Source of the DNA: an uncultured Bacteroides sp.
GTDB lineage: Bacteria; Bacteroidota; Bacteroidia; Bacteroidales; Bacteroidaceae
Assembly: GCF_949298305.1 (NCBI RefSeq)
Contig: NZ_CASFWU010000075.1
Coordinates: 1 to 13,863, forward strand
Reading direction: 5' to 3'
Length of the DNA: 13,863 nt
The first letter of the stretch is position 1. Each line of letters starts with the position of its first letter. The position numbers and the translations under genes are program-made. Shown piece by piece: positions 13,618 through 13,863 of the stretch. The notes under the pieces are model-generated. The model had not been told where the DNA came from. It searched no databases and saw nothing but the letters and a program-made list of their open reading frames with translations.

Positions 13618-13863
13618 TTAAGCATAAATTTTAGTCAGTCTGAAGAGGAAAAACACCTTGTCCTTGACTTCCCTGAACTGTGTTCTGAACTCCTTGATTT
13701 TGGCATTGAACGATTCGGAAGCCGCATTAGTGGAACGCCTGTCGAAGAAGTTGGCGATTTCCGGATAACCTGAGTTTTGGATAACACTCTCAACATAGTG
13801 AGAATATCCACGAGTATTCCCTGCGGAGAACCTTCCGTTCTTCGCTTCCACATGTTTATGTCC
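13618..13863 (-). CDS. Transposase C-terminal part (ISL3/ISAon1-like), runs off the window
   Basis: The last 81 codons of a DDE transposase, open to the window edge, so the start and most of the catalytic core lie outside. The segment contains GNTRGYSHYVESV, FFDRRSTNAASESFNAKI (with the late conserved Asn-Ala-x-Glu of ISL3-type DDE domains), then KEFRTQFREV and the terminal FFLFRLTKIYA. This is the tail pattern of transposases that I know as ISAon1/ISL3-like in Bacteroidales. The family name is from memory. A short TACGT/ACGTA inverted repeat downstream of the stop (about 13574-13596) and the GTAGACCCGGCAAAA segment suggest the end of the element lies near 13560-13575. It belongs to a different element from the transposase tail at the left edge. 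Confidence 0.8.
   Translation of the reverse strand, partial: GHKHVEAKNGRFSAGNTRGYSHYVESVIQNSGYPEIANFFDRRSTNAASESFNAKIKEFRTQFREVKDKVFFLFRLTKIYA

Overview
The window looks like a chromosomal segment of a gut-type Bacteroidales bacterium (Bacteroides, Phocaeicola or Parabacteroides-like). Three things point there. The promoters match the Bacteroides sigma-ABfr pattern (TTTG, about 20 bp, TAnnTTTG). A SusC-style TonB-dependent receptor with an N-terminal carboxypeptidase-regulatory-like domain is followed by a DUF4374-type lipoprotein. The multidomain Cbi fusions are also familiar from this group. These assignments come from reading motifs in the sequence; no database search was run.

Layout. 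Positions 2-61 are the last 19 codons of a DDE (ISL3/ISAon1-like) transposase that enters from the left. Positions 62-909 hold no convincing gene, but contain two perfect short hairpins and a striking set of three 18-bp palindrome-like repeats at an exact 22-bp period (675-736). A promoter at 910-943 is followed by a cobalamin riboswitch (946-1139) and a structured leader (1140-1305). One long + strand operon then runs from 1306 to 12389: TonB-dependent receptor, DUF4374 lipoprotein, exported CbiK chelatase, CbiH-CbiC fusion, CbiE-CbiT (CobL-type) fusion, CbiG-CbiF fusion, CbiJ-CbiD fusion. Spacers are 10-39 nt and no genes overlap. A hairpin with a T-tract (12403-12459) terminates the convergent TPR-protein gene (12485-13201, - strand). 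That gene is divergent from a tRNA-Arg(TCT) gene (13410-13483), and both have good Bacteroides promoters. From 13618 to the window end is the C-terminal part of a second, different ISL3/ISAon1-like transposase on the - strand.

How it works together. The riboswitch should let cobalamin repress, on one transcript, both an import branch (receptor plus surface lipoprotein) and the anaerobic, early-cobalt-insertion branch of corrin ring synthesis. CbiK inserts cobalt into sirohydrochlorin. CbiH, CbiF, CbiG, CbiD, CbiJ, CbiE, CbiT and CbiC then cover the steps from cobalt-factor III to cobyrinic acid. CbiL (C20 methylation), CbiA and the later amidation, adenosylation and loop-assembly genes are not in the window. 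The most intriguing point is that CbiK carries a secretion signal. A receptor, a surface lipoprotein and a periplasmic chelatase therefore form an envelope module at the head of an otherwise cytoplasmic pathway.
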